From: Berberis thunbergii
Taxonomy: Eukaryota > Streptophyta > Magnoliopsida > Ranunculales > Berberidaceae
NCBI GenBank assembly: GCA_003290165.1
Contig: QNQO01001861.1
Location: 1 to 64,000, forward strand
Direction of reading: 5' to 3'
Length of the DNA: 64,000 nt
The notes under the pieces are model-generated. The model was not told the origin of the DNA. It searched no databases and saw only the letters and a list, made by a program, of their open reading frames with translations. The position numbers were made by a program, and so were the translations under genes. How positions within the stretch are numbered: the first letter of the stretch is position 1; each line of letters begins with the position of its first letter. Positions 11,951 to 23,534 of the stretch are shown one piece after another.

Positions 11951-12015
<65 letters not shown>
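11951..12015. repeat. 65-nt uninterrupted T run
   Basis: A homopolymer at the join between unit B1 and unit A1. Equivalent joins carry shorter T tracts at 15,963-15,977 and 17,936-17,959. In B4 the same position is a mixed pyrimidine tract before a splice acceptor, TCTTTTCTTTTCAC. Length of such a run in an assembly is unreliable. Confidence 0.9.
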
Positions 12016-13281
12016 CAAGTCATGTAAAACCTATTCCAACAAACTTCGGTATCAAGAGAGTTATTTTGACGACTCCTTGAGTGATGTGGAACAAATTCTA
12101 CTACAACTTTTATAATTGAAGGTAACTTGTTATTAAACTACCCCGAGTTTTTCCAATATAAAGACTTTTGTAAGTCTCAATGATAATAGCTTATTAACAG
12201 TAGGTTTGTGACAGATTGAATTACAAGTCTAAGATTCAAATCCTGCCGACCACATTCGAGATGGGATGGATTAAGGGAAAAAAAAAAACACAAGTTGTTG
12301 AAGTATAAAACATAACAACCCCCAATATCTTTTGGAGAAAACAATCCAAGTTTGAAATCACCATTTATAAGCATTAGTCAGTTAAATTAAAGCACTGAAC
12401 TAGTTAATCAAATAGAAAACAAGGATATTGACTAATTACAGATGATATTATACAATAATCATTCGCTAATCAACCTAGCTATTCAGCGTGTTTAGTTTTG
12501 GCATTTACAAGTGCAAATCTGAGTCTTTGGTTGAACCTCTACAACAAAGTATTAATCAAAACTATATGGCTTGTATGTTAGTGGAATATTCATCATATGG
12601 ATATACTGACATGTGACCTAATCATCACAAGATATTGATTTGGGGGGAGACTTGTTTAGTGAAAATTAATAAAGACCACACAAAGGTGAATCAGTCTAAA
12701 TTAAATGAGTGTGCAGGAGCATGAACTTTATGATCACGTGCTTGGTCTCAAAATCAAATTATCATATGGGGTCGACCATGTGCTTCTTGTTTTCCTGACT
12801 AACTTTACACTCTAATTTATTTTTATGTTTTGTTTTATTTCATTTGTTGTTTTGCTTTTGTCTAGAATAATGACTAGATTTAAAAATAATGGAGGAGAGG
12901 TGATGATGTGATTGACCTCATCCAGAAAATGATGTCAATAATCACAACCCTTGGGATACAAATACTTGAGATTGATAAATCAAAGCGATAAATGAAGCAG
13001 TGACAACTCGCTTTGCTTTGTCCCAAAAAAAAAAAAAAAAAAAAAAAAGCAAAATAATTGGAGTTATCTATAAAGGTCATACAATATTTTGGATACATCT
13101 AACAACACACGAACACCTAATTTAACTTTCAGCACTCGAGTCCAGATGTCCACCTAGAAAAGCATTTATAACAAGAGTGATTCTAACCAGCGAGGGAGAT
13201 CACTCTAACCAGCGAGGGAGGGAAGACCTTTCATTTCCCTCGCAATGTGTGCCTTCCAATCATCAGTGCTCTCTTTGTAAA

Positions 13282-13471
13282 CGGGAATTCTAAATGTCGA
13301 GGGAAAGGGCGAGGAAAACAGCGAGGTAAAAGAGGTGGCGGGGGGTGAACCGTTCACTCACCTCGAGATGCGCGCGCGACACACATCTCGAGGGGGTGAA
13401 CGGTTCACCCCCCGCCACCTCCTTTACCTCGCTGTTTTCCTCGCCCTTTCCCTCGACGCATAGCAAAGCTC
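13282..13471. mobile_element. Near-perfect palindromic MITE, 9-bp TSD
   Basis: A 190-bp insert flanked by CTTTGTAAA at 13,273-13,281 and 13,472-13,480. Positions 13,298-13,455 form an almost perfect hairpin: the two arms, each about 59 nt, differ at roughly one position, and the centre carries another CTCGAGATG / CATCTCGAG inverted pair. Ends include AATTCTAAATGTCGAGG, as in the 6.4-kb MITE. Units A0 and A2 have the empty site (about 8755 and 19,135), so it inserted after the array formed. Confidence 0.85.
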
Positions 13472-13763
13472 CTTTGTAAATATGCAAATGGATCAGCAAC
13501 CCAGACCATATCAACATCATTGTACATAACATTATATCCAAGCTCTAGAATGTGCAAAACAAGTGCCGAGACCTTGGGGATGTAAAATTGAAAAATCCCT
13601 GCAAAATGAGATAAATTAGTGAAAGTTCAAGAGCCTACCTGTAGGTAAATTAATAAGATAGTTGTTGACTATAGTGTAAAGCTAGGTTGCGAAAAGAATG
13701 TTATGCTATTGAGACAATTTATTTTCTCATATTTTTTTAGAATAGTTTGATTGATTTAGAAAT

Positions 13764-14472
13764 TAGGGATGGCAGTGAGGCAGATTTTCACGGATATTCG
13801 CCTCAATCACTCCATTTGGGACGGATTTGGTAAAGGATCTCTGGATAAAATTACATAAATACCCTTCCCCTATATAATGAAATTAAATCTTTATCTACCA
13901 CTCCATCCCACATTCTCCCCCTCCCCTTACCCCACTATCGTCTCGTCTCCAGTCTCTCTCAAAGCAGCGAAGGCCGCCTTCGTCCCCCTTCGTCCCTTCT
14001 TGTCTCTCAAAACAACGAAGGTCGCCACGAAGCAGGGTCTAGGTCGCAAAGGGTGGCGGAACTCTCCCTTCTTCTCTCTCAAACAGTGGAAGGCCGCGAA
14101 GGCGATGGGTGATCTCAGATGAGTCAGATCTGAAATCAAGATATCAAATCTGAGATCGATTTTTTTTTTTTAGATCAAGATATCAGAGAATCAGAGATCG
14201 CATTTTTATTTTTTTGTTAATTTTTGTTATAATTTTCGTATGGATTCTCTGTAATTTCTTTGTAATTTTTTGTAATTTCTGTTATAATTTCTGTAGTTAG
14301 ATGTCTAATAATAAACGGATTGGCGAGGCGGGGCAGATATCTGCCAATCCGCACGGGGCGATTACGGTTTTTAATAAAAATTGCAAACGGATTGGCAGGG
14401 CGGATCGAGGGATCCGTCAGGAATGACGGATCGGGGATAGATTTGCTCAAATCTGCCCCGTTGCCATCCCTA
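13764..14472. mobile_element. Non-autonomous hAT element in unit A1
   Basis: Begins TAGGGATGGCAGTGAGGC and ends CCCGTTGCCATCCCTA. The flanks TTAGAAAT and TTAAAAC are decayed forms of the TTAGAAAC pair around the A2 copy. Compared with A2 it lacks about 150 bp after GGATCTCTGGATA. There is no transposase; short open frames are spurious. Subterminal repeats of GGGGCGGAT type mark it as a hAT family with its own transposase-binding array. Confidence 0.8.
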
Positions 14473-14598
14473 TTAAAACTCGCTCGACCAAGAACTGATG
14501 ACGGGTAACAACATGAAAATATTAATGGACAATGTAGGCACACACTACTAAACAGAACTACATGATCAAACCTGATTTCATTACATGAAACTACTAAA

Positions 14599-14755
14599 GA
14601 GCCCTTTTAGGGAGCGAGGGAAAGGGACGAGTGTAACCACCCATTCCCCTTGAGATCAGGGACACCGCGCATCTCGAGGCAATGTTGCGCATCTCGAGTG
14701 GAATGGGTGGTTACACCCATCCCTCGCTCTCGCCCTCGCCCCCTAGAATTTTGGT
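14599..14755. mobile_element. Mutator-type MITE in unit A1, 9-bp TSD
   Basis: A 157-bp insert with ACTACTAAA at 14,590-14,598 and 14,756-14,764. Starts GAGCCCTTTTAGGGAGCGAG and ends CCCTAGAATTTTGGT, with inner inverted repeats around ACCACCCATTCCC. The empty site with one ACTACTAAA is at 37,520-37,528 in the xylosyltransferase locus. Confidence 0.85.
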
Positions 14756-14887
14756 ACTACTAAAACTGGATAAACCCATTCCAATGTTTAGAATTAATAC
14801 CCTCACGCATTCAACTATACATATCCCATATTCATAAGCATCCGATCTAGTAATGTCGTGTGCTTCTTCATAATTGCTGCATTACTA

Positions 14888-15975
14888 CATGAAAAAATTT
14901 CAACGAATTAATAGTTAGGAGGTTTTAATAAAACGAAACTTCATGAAAAAAAAATCATTATAAGTACCGAATAAATCATTGTCAATAACATAATAATTAA
15001 CTAGAAAAAAAATTAGTTTCATTGTTGAAGAGAGACGAATAATTGTTATAGTGCATTTACCAAGAAAATGTTTGTTAATAATATTAATCTTTATTAGCAA
15101 TGAAATAATTTATTGTAAATGACGTTCTAATTACTAACAAACTAAAATTTCATTAACATAAAAATATTTTTTTGCTAAATAATATTGGTGAGAAATTGGT
15201 TTTGAAAGAAATATTTTCCACTACTTCTGTAACAAAGAAAAGTTGCTAACAAATAAATATTGTTACAAAAAGCAACAACTATATGATTTTTTCAATGAAA
15301 TTTATTTCTATAAAAATAGCAACATATTAACAAGAAAAATAAAATTTGTAACCAACAAGGTTATAATTTGTGATTTCTCCAAAAAACGATGTCCATAGAA
15401 AAAGTTGACCAGAGGTGGGTGGGATGCAAGGATTTGCACTCTAGAGGGGTATGACATTCATATCATGCTAATACGCGAGCAGACACTTCTACCTGCTTAA
15501 TGACAAAATTTCTACGTGAAGAAAGGTTCTACTTTATACAAAAAGCAGTAAACTTGGTCATAATAATTGAAACACAAGGTCACATTGTTGAAAATAAACA
15601 ATTACAACTCAAATGCTAACAATTACTTAAAAAAAACCTCGCTAGTCATCAAGCTCTAATACAAATTCCAATTAAATCTTAAAATTTAGTATGAAGTGGA
15701 GAAGGACTCCTTGGCTGTTTCGCACCAAGTCCATGGTGTCGGCAGGCATTCATACTCTGAGATTTAAGAACACATGTACTGGCCAACCAATTAGTTGAAC
15801 TAGGCCCCATTTGATTGCAAATTTTCTACAGAGATATTTATTTTTTCCTCCATGTGGGGTTGAGGCTGTTTGACTTCATATTCGGAGGACGACCAACAAC
15901 CATTACATAAATGCAAGTTGTAGATTAAGGCCCTCCTCATCGATTCTTCCTAGTCCTGCTCTTTTTTTTTTTTTT
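14888..15975. repeat. Repeat unit B2
   Basis: B-type unit without the MITE and without the segment of B1/B3 that includes the CACTA-like right end. It is most like B4. Ends with a T tract at the join to a truncated A unit. Confidence 0.7.
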
Positions 15976-16629
15976 TTCTCACGTCAATGTAAAACCTAAG
16001 ATTGAATTACAAGTTTAAGGTTCGAATCTTCCACGGACCACCATTTTGGTGGCCATCCGATGCTAAAGTCAGACAGGATCTGAGAAAAGTGTATGCTACA
16101 ATAAGAAATTTGTAGCATACCCTTAGCTTATCAACTTCATGTCTTATTTATAGTGCAAGGAGTCCCGATTCTACCAGACCATTGTAGGCGTAGTTTTGTA
16201 AGGAGATCTTCATGAAAATCCTCCTCTAATTAGGAGTCGTGTTGTAGGAGAAAAGTTCTTGTTAGCCTTGTGCTCCTAAATACGCAAGAGATAGTTTCCA
16301 GTACGACAACAATCTGTCGATGAGAATTTTTCTTTGTGGAATGTATTATGGTATTTGCTTCCTAGTTGGAAGGAGAGAGGAGCTGTAGTTGCCTGTCAGA
16401 AGCAGATCCTCGAGATATTTGCCTTAGTAGGACTTATGGGTATTGAGGATAGTTGTGAGACATGTAGACCTAAATGCTATGAGAGTTCGAGTCCGCCTGA
16501 TGGACTAAATTGAACAGGCTTAGAACTGCTTGGGCTGGATCAGAGTTGGGCTGAGGTTGGGACTCATATTTCCTCGAGATCATCATGACACGTGTATGAT
16601 TCTGGGTTATGACCATTTTTATGTATCAT
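15976..16629 (-). mobile_element. Truncated A unit fused to gypsy LTR remnant
   Basis: About 50 bp of A-type sequence (15,979-16,030, including AGATTGAATTACAAG) are joined to the gypsy LTR homologous to 10,016-10,615. The LTR begins internally at CCACGGACCACC and runs to TATGTATCA at 16,629. The order A, gypsy, B is the same as at 7.5-11.9 kb, so this is a deleted copy of that block and not an independent insertion. The gag and the rest of A are missing. Confidence 0.75.
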
Positions 16630-17940
16630 CAGCTACTGATAAAAAATTTCAACGAACTAATATTTAGGATATTTAAATATAAAGAAACTTCATAAAAAAT
16701 TTCATTATAGGTACCAAATAAATAATTGTCAATAACATAATAATTAACTAAAAAAAATTTTAGTTTCATTGTTGAAGAGAGACAAACAATTGTTACAATG
16801 CATTTACCAAGAAATGTTTGTCAATCATATTAATCTTTATTAGCAATGAAATAATTTATTGTAAATGGCGTTCTAATTACAAACAAACTAAAATTTCATT
16901 GACATATAAATATTTTGTTGCTAAATAATATTGGTGGGAAATTTGGTTTTGGAAGGAATATTTTTCACTACCTCTTTAACAAAGAAAAGTTGCCAATAAA
17001 ATAGATATTGTTACAAAAAGTGTCAACTTTATGATTTTTCCAATGAAATTTATTTCCATTAGAAATAGCAACATATTAACAAGGAAAATAAAATTTGTTG
17101 GTAAATAACATATTTTTTGCAGTGAGTATACTAATTTTCAACAAAATAATGATTTGTCGCTATAAAATAGTTAGCGAGCTTAAGTAATTAACATTTTTAC
17201 CTAAAAAATAAATTGGTTATAATTTGTGATTTCTCCGAAAAACGATGTCCATAGAAAAAGTTGATAATAGGTAGGTGGGATGCAAGGATTTGCACTCTGA
17301 AAAGGCATGACATTCATATTCTGCTAATACACGGAGACTTCTACGTGCTTAATGACAAAATTTCTACGTGAAGAAAGGTTTTCTACTTTAAACAAAAAGC
17401 AGTAGACTTGGTCATAATAATGAGCCCTTTTAGGAAGCGAGGGAAAGGGCGACACCCATTCCTCTCCCTCGAGATCAATGATGTTGTGTATCTCGAGGCG
17501 ATGTCACTGATATCCAAGAGGAGGGCTCGCTCTCTTCCTCGCCTCTTAGAATTTTCGCATAATAATTGAAACACAAGGTAACAATGTTGAAAATAAACAA
17601 TCACAACTCAGCTATTAACAAGGACTTGAAAACAACCTCGCTAGTTATCAAGCTCTAATACAAATTCCAATTAAATCTTAAAATGGACTCCTAGGCTGTT
17701 TCGCACCAAGTCATGGTGTCGGCAGGCATTCATACTCTGAGATTTAAGAACACATGTACGGGCAACCAATTAGTTGAACTAGGCCCCATTTGATTGCAAA
17801 TTTTCTACAGAGAAATTTATTTTTTTCCTCCATGTGGGGTTGAGGCTGTTGACTTCATATTCGAAGGACGACCAACAACCATTACATACATGCAAGTGTT
17901 AGATTAAGGCCCTCCTCATCGATTCTTCCAAGTCCTTTTT
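16630..17940. repeat. Repeat unit B3
   Basis: Closest to B1: it shares the sequence ending in TTTTTTGCAGTG at 17,124 (CACTA-like end) and the Mutator MITE. It joins unit A2 through a T run of about 24. Confidence 0.7.
17422..17557. mobile_element. Mutator-type MITE in unit B3, perfect 9-bp TSD
   Basis: A 136-bp element flanked by CATAATAAT at 17,413-17,421 and 17,558-17,566. Starts GAGCCCTTTTAGG and ends TTAGAATTTTCG. Units B2 and B4 show the single CATAATAAT without insert. Confidence 0.85.
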
Positions 17941-19425
17941 TTTTTTTTTTTTTTTTTTTCAAAGTCATGTAAAAACCTATTCCAACAAACTTCGGTATTA
18001 AGAGAGTTATTTTGACGACTCCTTAAGTGATGTGGAACAAATTCGACTACAACTTTTATAATTGAGGGTAACTTGTTATTAAACTACCACGAGTTTTTCC
18101 AATATAAAGACTTTTGTAAGTCTCAATGATAATAGCTTATTAAGAGTAGGTTTGTGACAGATTGAATTACAAGTCTAAGATTCAAATCCTGCCGATCACA
18201 TTCGAGATGAGATAGATTAAGGAAAAAAAAAACACAAGTTGTTGAAGTATACAACATAACAACCCCCAATATCTTTTGGAGAAAACAATCCAAGTTTGAA
18301 ATCACCATTTATAAGCATTAGTCAATTAAATTAAAGCACTGAACTAGTTAATCAAATAGAAAACAAGGATATTGACTAATTACAGATGATATTATACAAT
18401 AATCATTCGCTAATCAACCTAGCTATTCAAGCGTGTTTAGTTTTGGCATTTACAAGTGCAAATCTGAGTCTTTGGTTGAACCTCTACAACAAAGTATTAA
18501 TCAAAACTATATGGCTTGTATGTTAGTGGAATATTCATCATATGGATATACTGACATGTGACCTAATCATCACAAGATATTGATTTGGGGGAGACTTGTT
18601 TAGTGAAAATTAATAAAGACCACACAAAGGTGAATCAGTCTAAATTAAATGAGTGTGCATGAGCATGAACTTTATGAACACGTGCTTGGTCTCAAATTAT
18701 CATATAGGGTCGACCATGTGCTTCATTTGTTGTTTTGCTTTTGTCTAGAATAATGAGTAGATTTAAAAATAATGGAGGAGAGGTGATGATGTGATTGACC
18801 TCATCCAGAAAATGATGTCAATAATCACAACCCTTGGGATACAAATACTTGAGATTGATAAATCAAAGCGAGAAATGAAGCAGTGACAACTCGCTTTGCT
18901 TTGTCCGAAAAAAAAAAAAAAAAAAAAAAAAGCAAAATAATTGGAGTTATCTATAAAGGTCATACAATATTTTGGATACATCTAACAACACACGAACACC
19001 TAATTTAACTTTCATCACTCGAGTCCAGATGTCCACTTAGAAAAGCATTTATAACAAGAGTGATTCTAGCCAGCGAGGGAGGGAGGACCTTTCATCTCCC
19101 TCGCAATGCGTGCCTGCCAATCATCAGTACTCTCCTTGTAGATATGCAAATGGATCAGCAACCCAGACCATATCAACATCATTGTACATAACATTATATC
19201 CAAACTCCAGAATGTGCAAAACAAGTGCCGAGACCTTGGGGATGTAAAATTGAAAAATCCCTGCAAAATGAGATAAATTAGTGAAAGTTCAAGGGCCTAC
19301 CTATAGGTAAATTAATAAGATAGTTGTTGACTATAGTGTAAAGCTAGGTTGCGAAAAGAATGTTATGCTATTGAGACAATTTATTTTCTCATATTTTTTT
19401 AGAATAGTTTGATTGATTTAGAAAC

Positions 19426-20289
19426 TAGGGATGGCAGTGGGGCAGATTTTCACGGATATCCGCCCCACTCGCCCCATTTGGGACGGATTTGGTAAAGGAT
19501 CTCTGGATATTGGGACGGATACGGATTTCAAATCTGTATCCGTTTATTAATCGGGGCGGATACGGATTTGGCCATATCCGCCCCACGGATATCCGTTTAT
19601 CCGATAAAATTACATAAATACCCTTCCCCTATATAAAAAATTAAATCCTTATCTACCACTCCATCCCACATTCTCCCCCTCCCCTTACCCCACTATCGTC
19701 TCGTCTCCAGTCTCTCTCAAAGCAGCGAAGGCCGCCTTCGTCCCTCCTTCGTCCCTTCTTGTCTCTCAAAACAACGAAGGCCGACGCGAAACCAGGGTCC
19801 AGGTCGCGAAGGGTGGCAGAACCCTCCCTTTTTCTCTCTCAAAACAGTGAAGGCAAGGTCGCGAAGGGTGGCGGAACCCTCCCTTCTTCTCTCTCAAAAC
19901 AGTGAAGGGCGCGAAGGCGATGGGCGATCTCAGATGAGTCAGATCTGAAATCAAGATATCAGATCTGAGATCGAATTTTTTTTTTATTTTTAGATCAAGA
20001 TATCAGAGAATCAGAGATCGAATTATTATTTTTTTTGTTAATTTTTGTTATAATTTTCGTATGGATTCTTTGTAATTTTTGTATCATTGTAATTTCTATT
20101 ATAATTTATGTAGTTAGATGTCTAACAATAAACGGATTGGCGGGGCGGGATAGATATCTCCCAATCCGCACGGGGCGATTACGGTTTTTAATAAAAATTG
20201 CAAACGGATTGGCGGGGCGGATCGAGGGATCCGACAGGAATGACGGATCGGGGATAGATTTGCTCAAATCTGCCCCGTTGCCATCCCTA
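19426..20289. mobile_element. Non-autonomous hAT element, perfect 8-bp TSD
   Basis: An 864-bp element with terminal inverted repeats TAGGGATGGCAGTGGGGC and GCCCCGTTGCCATCCCTA. It is flanked by TTAGAAAC at 19,418-19,425 and 20,290-20,297. The 8-bp duplication and TAGGG ends are hAT features. Intron 1 of the xylosyltransferase locus (about 37,373-37,386, TTTAGAACTCGCTCG) is the unoccupied site. No transposase coding is present. Confidence 0.9.
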
Positions 20290-20416
20290 TTAGAAACTCG
20301 CTCAACCAAGAACTGATGACGGGTAACAACATGAAAATATTAATGGACAATGTAGGCACACACTACTAAGCAGAGCTACATGATCAAACCTGATTTCATT
20401 ACATGAAACTACTAAA

Positions 20417-20573
20417 GAGCCCGTTTAGGGAGCGAGGGAAAGGGGCGAGTGTAACCACCCATTCCCCTTGAGATCAGCGCCATCGCGCATCTCGAGGCGA
20501 TGTTGCGCATCTCGAGTGAAATGGGTGGTTACACCTATCCCTCGCTCTCGCCCTCGCCCCCTAGAATTTTGGA
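20417..20573. mobile_element. Mutator-type MITE in unit A2, 9-bp TSD
   Basis: Same element and same site as 14,599-14,755, with ACTACTAAA at 20,408-20,416 and 20,574-20,582. The shared position shows that it was present before A1 and A2 were duplicated. Confidence 0.85.
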
Positions 20574-20707
20574 ACTACTAAAACTGGATAAACCCATTCC
20601 AATGTTTAGAATTAATACCCCTAACGCATTCAACTATACATATCCCATATTCATAAGCATCCGATCTAGTAATGTCGTGTGCTTCTTCATAATTGCTGCA
20701 TTACTAC

Positions 20708-21790
20708 ATGAAAAAATTTCAACGAACTAATAGTTAGGAGGTTTTAATAAAAAGAAACTTCATGAAAAAAAAATCATTATAAGTACCGAATAAATCATTG
20801 TCAATAACATAATAATTAACTAGAAAAAAAATTAGTTTCATTGTTGAAGAGAGACGAATAATTGTTATAGTGCATTTATCAAGAAAATGTTTGTTAATAA
20901 TATTAATCTTTATTAGCAATGAAATAATTTATTGTAAATGGCGTTCTAATTACTAACAGACTAAAATTTCATTAACATAAAAATATTTTGTTGCTAAATA
21001 ATATTGGTGGAAAATTGGTTTTGAAATGAATATTTTCCACTACCTCTGTAACAAAGAAAATTGCCAACAAAATAAATATTGTTACAAAAAGTAACAACTA
21101 TATGATTTTTTCAATGAAATTTATTTCTATAAGAAATAGCAACATACTAACAAGAAAAATAAAATTTGTAACCAACAAGATTATAATTTGTGATTTCTCC
21201 GAAAAACGATGTCCATAGAAAAAGTTGACCGGAGGTGGGTGGGATGCAAGGATTTGCACTCTAGAGGGGTATGACATTCATATCATGCTAATACGCGAGC
21301 AGAGACTTCTACCTGCTTAATGACAAAATTTCTACGTGAAGAAAGGTTCTACTTTATACAAAAAGCAGTAAACTTGGTCATAATAATTGAAACACAAGGT
21401 CACATTGTTGAAAATAAACAATTACAACTCAAATGCTAACAATTACTTAAAAAAAACCTCGCTAGTCATCAAGCTCTAATACAAATTCCAATTAAATCTT
21501 AAAATTTAGTATGAAGTGGAGAAGGACTCCTTGGCTGTTTCGCACCAAGTCATGGTGTCGGCAGGCATTCATACTCTGAGATTTAAGAACACATGTACTG
21601 GCAACCAATTAGTTGAACTAGGCCCCATTTGATTGCAAATTTTCTACAGAGAAATTTATTTTTTTCCTCCATGTGGGGTTGAGGCTGTTTGACTTCATAT
21701 TCGGAAGACGACCAACAACCATTACATAAATGCAAGTGTTAGATTAAGGCCCTCCTCATCGATTCTTCCAAGTCCTGCTTTCTTTTCTTT
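20708..21790. repeat. Repeat unit B4
   Basis: Last B-type unit, most like B2. Its right end (AGTCCTGCTTTC...) continues without a T run into the exon at 21.8 kb. Confidence 0.7.
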
Positions 21791-21805
21791 TCACTTCAAC
21801 AACTT

Positions 21806-22350
21806 CAGCAAGCAACACAGTTGATCCCCCGAATCTCTCCAACATCAAATAAGGGAAAGGAGCCTCAAGAGATCAATGGCTATTTTAAGCTGATTGCAGA
21901 TGATATTGTTGGGGTGGCTCAAGTATTTTTTTCCTGCAGCAAATCAACTACTTGCGAAGTTGATGGAGCTTTTCTCTGGCTAACCATTCGACAACTCTCA
22001 AAAGTAGATGAAATTTCAGTTTGTTTGTTCTTCCTGATTTTCTGATTGCTGAAATGGGTGTACTAAAGGAACTATTTTTTTCTGTAGGTCGCAACACTTC
22101 TCCTTTTGGAGCTGAACTCGGACACCTTATTACCTTATGGAGACGTTATGCAATAGGTAAGTGGTCTTACATATTTAGGGACCAAAGTACTTTAGTTGCT
22201 ATATGGATTTCTATGTGAATTCTGTTAAACCAGCCGAGTACCTGACAAACTGGATGTAGGAAGCATGGGGAGATTGTGCACATGAGAAAGTTGTTGGAGC
22301 ATCAGTTGCCACAGTGTTTTGGAATCTATCTAGCTTAAAGACCCTTCATG
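21806..22350 (+). pseudogene. Three exon-like segments of an unrecognised gene
   Basis: I do not recognise the family. Exon a (21,807 to about 22,018) starts after a pyrimidine tract and CAG and reads QLIPRISPTSNKGKEPQ, then LIADDIVGVAQVFFSC and FLWLTIRQLSKV. Exon b (about 22,088-22,156) follows TTTCTGTAG and reads VATLLLLELNSDTLLPYGDV, ending at a TAG directly before GTAAGT. Exon c (about 22,259-22,350) follows GGATGTAG and reads EAWGDCAHEKVVGASVATVF up to a GTAAGT donor. Exon lengths and splice sites suggest a real multi-exon protein rich in leucine helices. The rest of the gene is not in the window: upstream is unit B4 and downstream is a copia element. It is most likely a gene fragment carried with the array. 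Confidence 0.45.
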
Positions 22351-22359
22351 TAAGTATTG

Positions 22360-22874
22360 TCTTTTGTTTAAATATTAGCCATATAATTGAGTTATTCATC
22401 TTGTTCATGCCAAAGTACAATTTGAATAATAGGTGACATATAGAAGAAGTATATCTTTGCACATATGAAGACTTCATAAAATCCATTTAAACTTGCACTA
22501 GATGAATGCTTCTTCATCGATAATGAAAATGACCTGTATGTAATAATCTTATTTGACCTGTATGAAAATGAACTTACAGAGGTTGATTAAAGAAGATAGA
22601 AAGTTAAAAATCAAGCAGAGAACAAAAAAAAAAAAAAAACCAGTTGATAAAGAGAAGGTTTTTACATACATACCAAAATGAAACTAGAGGGAAAGTTGTA
22701 GTTGGGAAAATGGAACCCCAGGGAAAAGGTTCGATTCATTTAAATGAAACTTGAGTATAATTATTATGTATTGTTCAAATTAAAAAAATTTATGTTAAAG
22801 TAATTAATTGTTATATTATTTTCACTCTGCCCCTCAACTAAAATCCTGGTTCTCTCATTGTTGAGAAAGCTATA
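22360..22874. other. No gene; shared repeat end at 22,760-22,860
   Basis: AT-rich DNA. The stretch with GTTAAAGTAATTAATTGTTA and then CTCTGCCCCTCAACT is a diverged copy of 52,185-52,300, so it is probably one end of a small non-autonomous transposon. Confidence 0.45.
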
Positions 22875-23534
22875 TGTTGTACCCTAGGAGGGATACCCTG
22901 TAGCACTGCGGAAACTAACCACCTGAAGAGAAACACCTTGTACTGAAACTTACACCAAGTTCCACAACCAACAAGCAATGAACTACACAACTAGCAACCA
23001 ATCAAAGTAAACAACTATCTGCGAATGTAAATAACAAGTAGAGATACTCACACACGAGATTTACGTGGTTCGGCTATGCCTACATCCACGGGGTGACGAG
23101 AGATTCCACTATAATGAAGAACACCGACGACTTGCACAACCCGCAAGTTCGTCTCAAGATGGAGCTTTGATCTACCCAAGAGAAGAACAACCTCTTCCTT
23201 GTACAATCACTCCAAGCTCACACTCTCTACAAGTTTCTCCTTTTTTCTTGAGTTTTACCACTCATACAACCTTCTCACCTTTTTCCATATGTTCTACCAC
23301 ATATGTGTTTATATGCTTGACCACATATCTTGTTAGTTGCACCCTAACAATTGTTCTTTTATGTTTTACCACACAAAGAACAAAGCTGTTGACAAACCAG
23401 TCAACATACAAGTCTACCAGTCTATGAATACTAATGTGCTTTGTGTTACACTATATTAAACACAAAACTATTGACAAACCAGTCAACACATAGACCTACC
23501 AATTCTGTGAGCAGTTCTGAACCCATGCTTCACA
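22875..23534 (-). repeat. 3' LTR of the copia element
   Basis: 660 bp, reading TGTTGTACCC to GCTTCACA on the plus strand. It has the site that is occupied by a hAT element in the other LTR as plain AATCAAAGTAAAC. It also keeps a short segment near 23,386-23,408 that is missing from the other LTR. Confidence 0.9.

Larger units (their letters stand above)
12016..14887. repeat. Repeat unit A1 with xylosyltransferase exon 2 remnant
   Basis: Second A-type unit. It contains the intron insert, a remnant of exon 2 on the minus strand (13,598 down to about 13,482), the start of intron 1, a hAT element (13,764-14,472) and a Mutator MITE (14,599-14,755). The exon remnant has extra bases within the LLHILELG region and lacks the exon's 3' part, so it is not functional. 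A palindromic MITE (13,282-13,471) is private to this copy. The unit ends near 14,887 where homology to intron 1 of the 37-kb locus stops and unit B2 begins. Confidence 0.8.
17960..20707. repeat. Repeat unit A2 with xylosyltransferase exon 2 remnant
   Basis: Third full A-type unit, about 5.94 kb downstream of A1 and collinear with it. It holds the exon 2 remnant on the minus strand (19,260 down to about 19,138), the hAT element (19,426-20,289) and the Mutator MITE (20,417-20,573). Near 19,056-19,115 it has a partial MITE end (GAGTGATTCTAGCCAGCGAG) also present in A1 at 13,176 and absent from A0. The exon remnant is truncated at its 3' side. Confidence 0.8.

Noticed and set aside
13877..14543. 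Open frames within the hAT element of unit A1
   Set aside because: They lie inside a non-autonomous element, differ between A1 and A2, and have no transposase motif.
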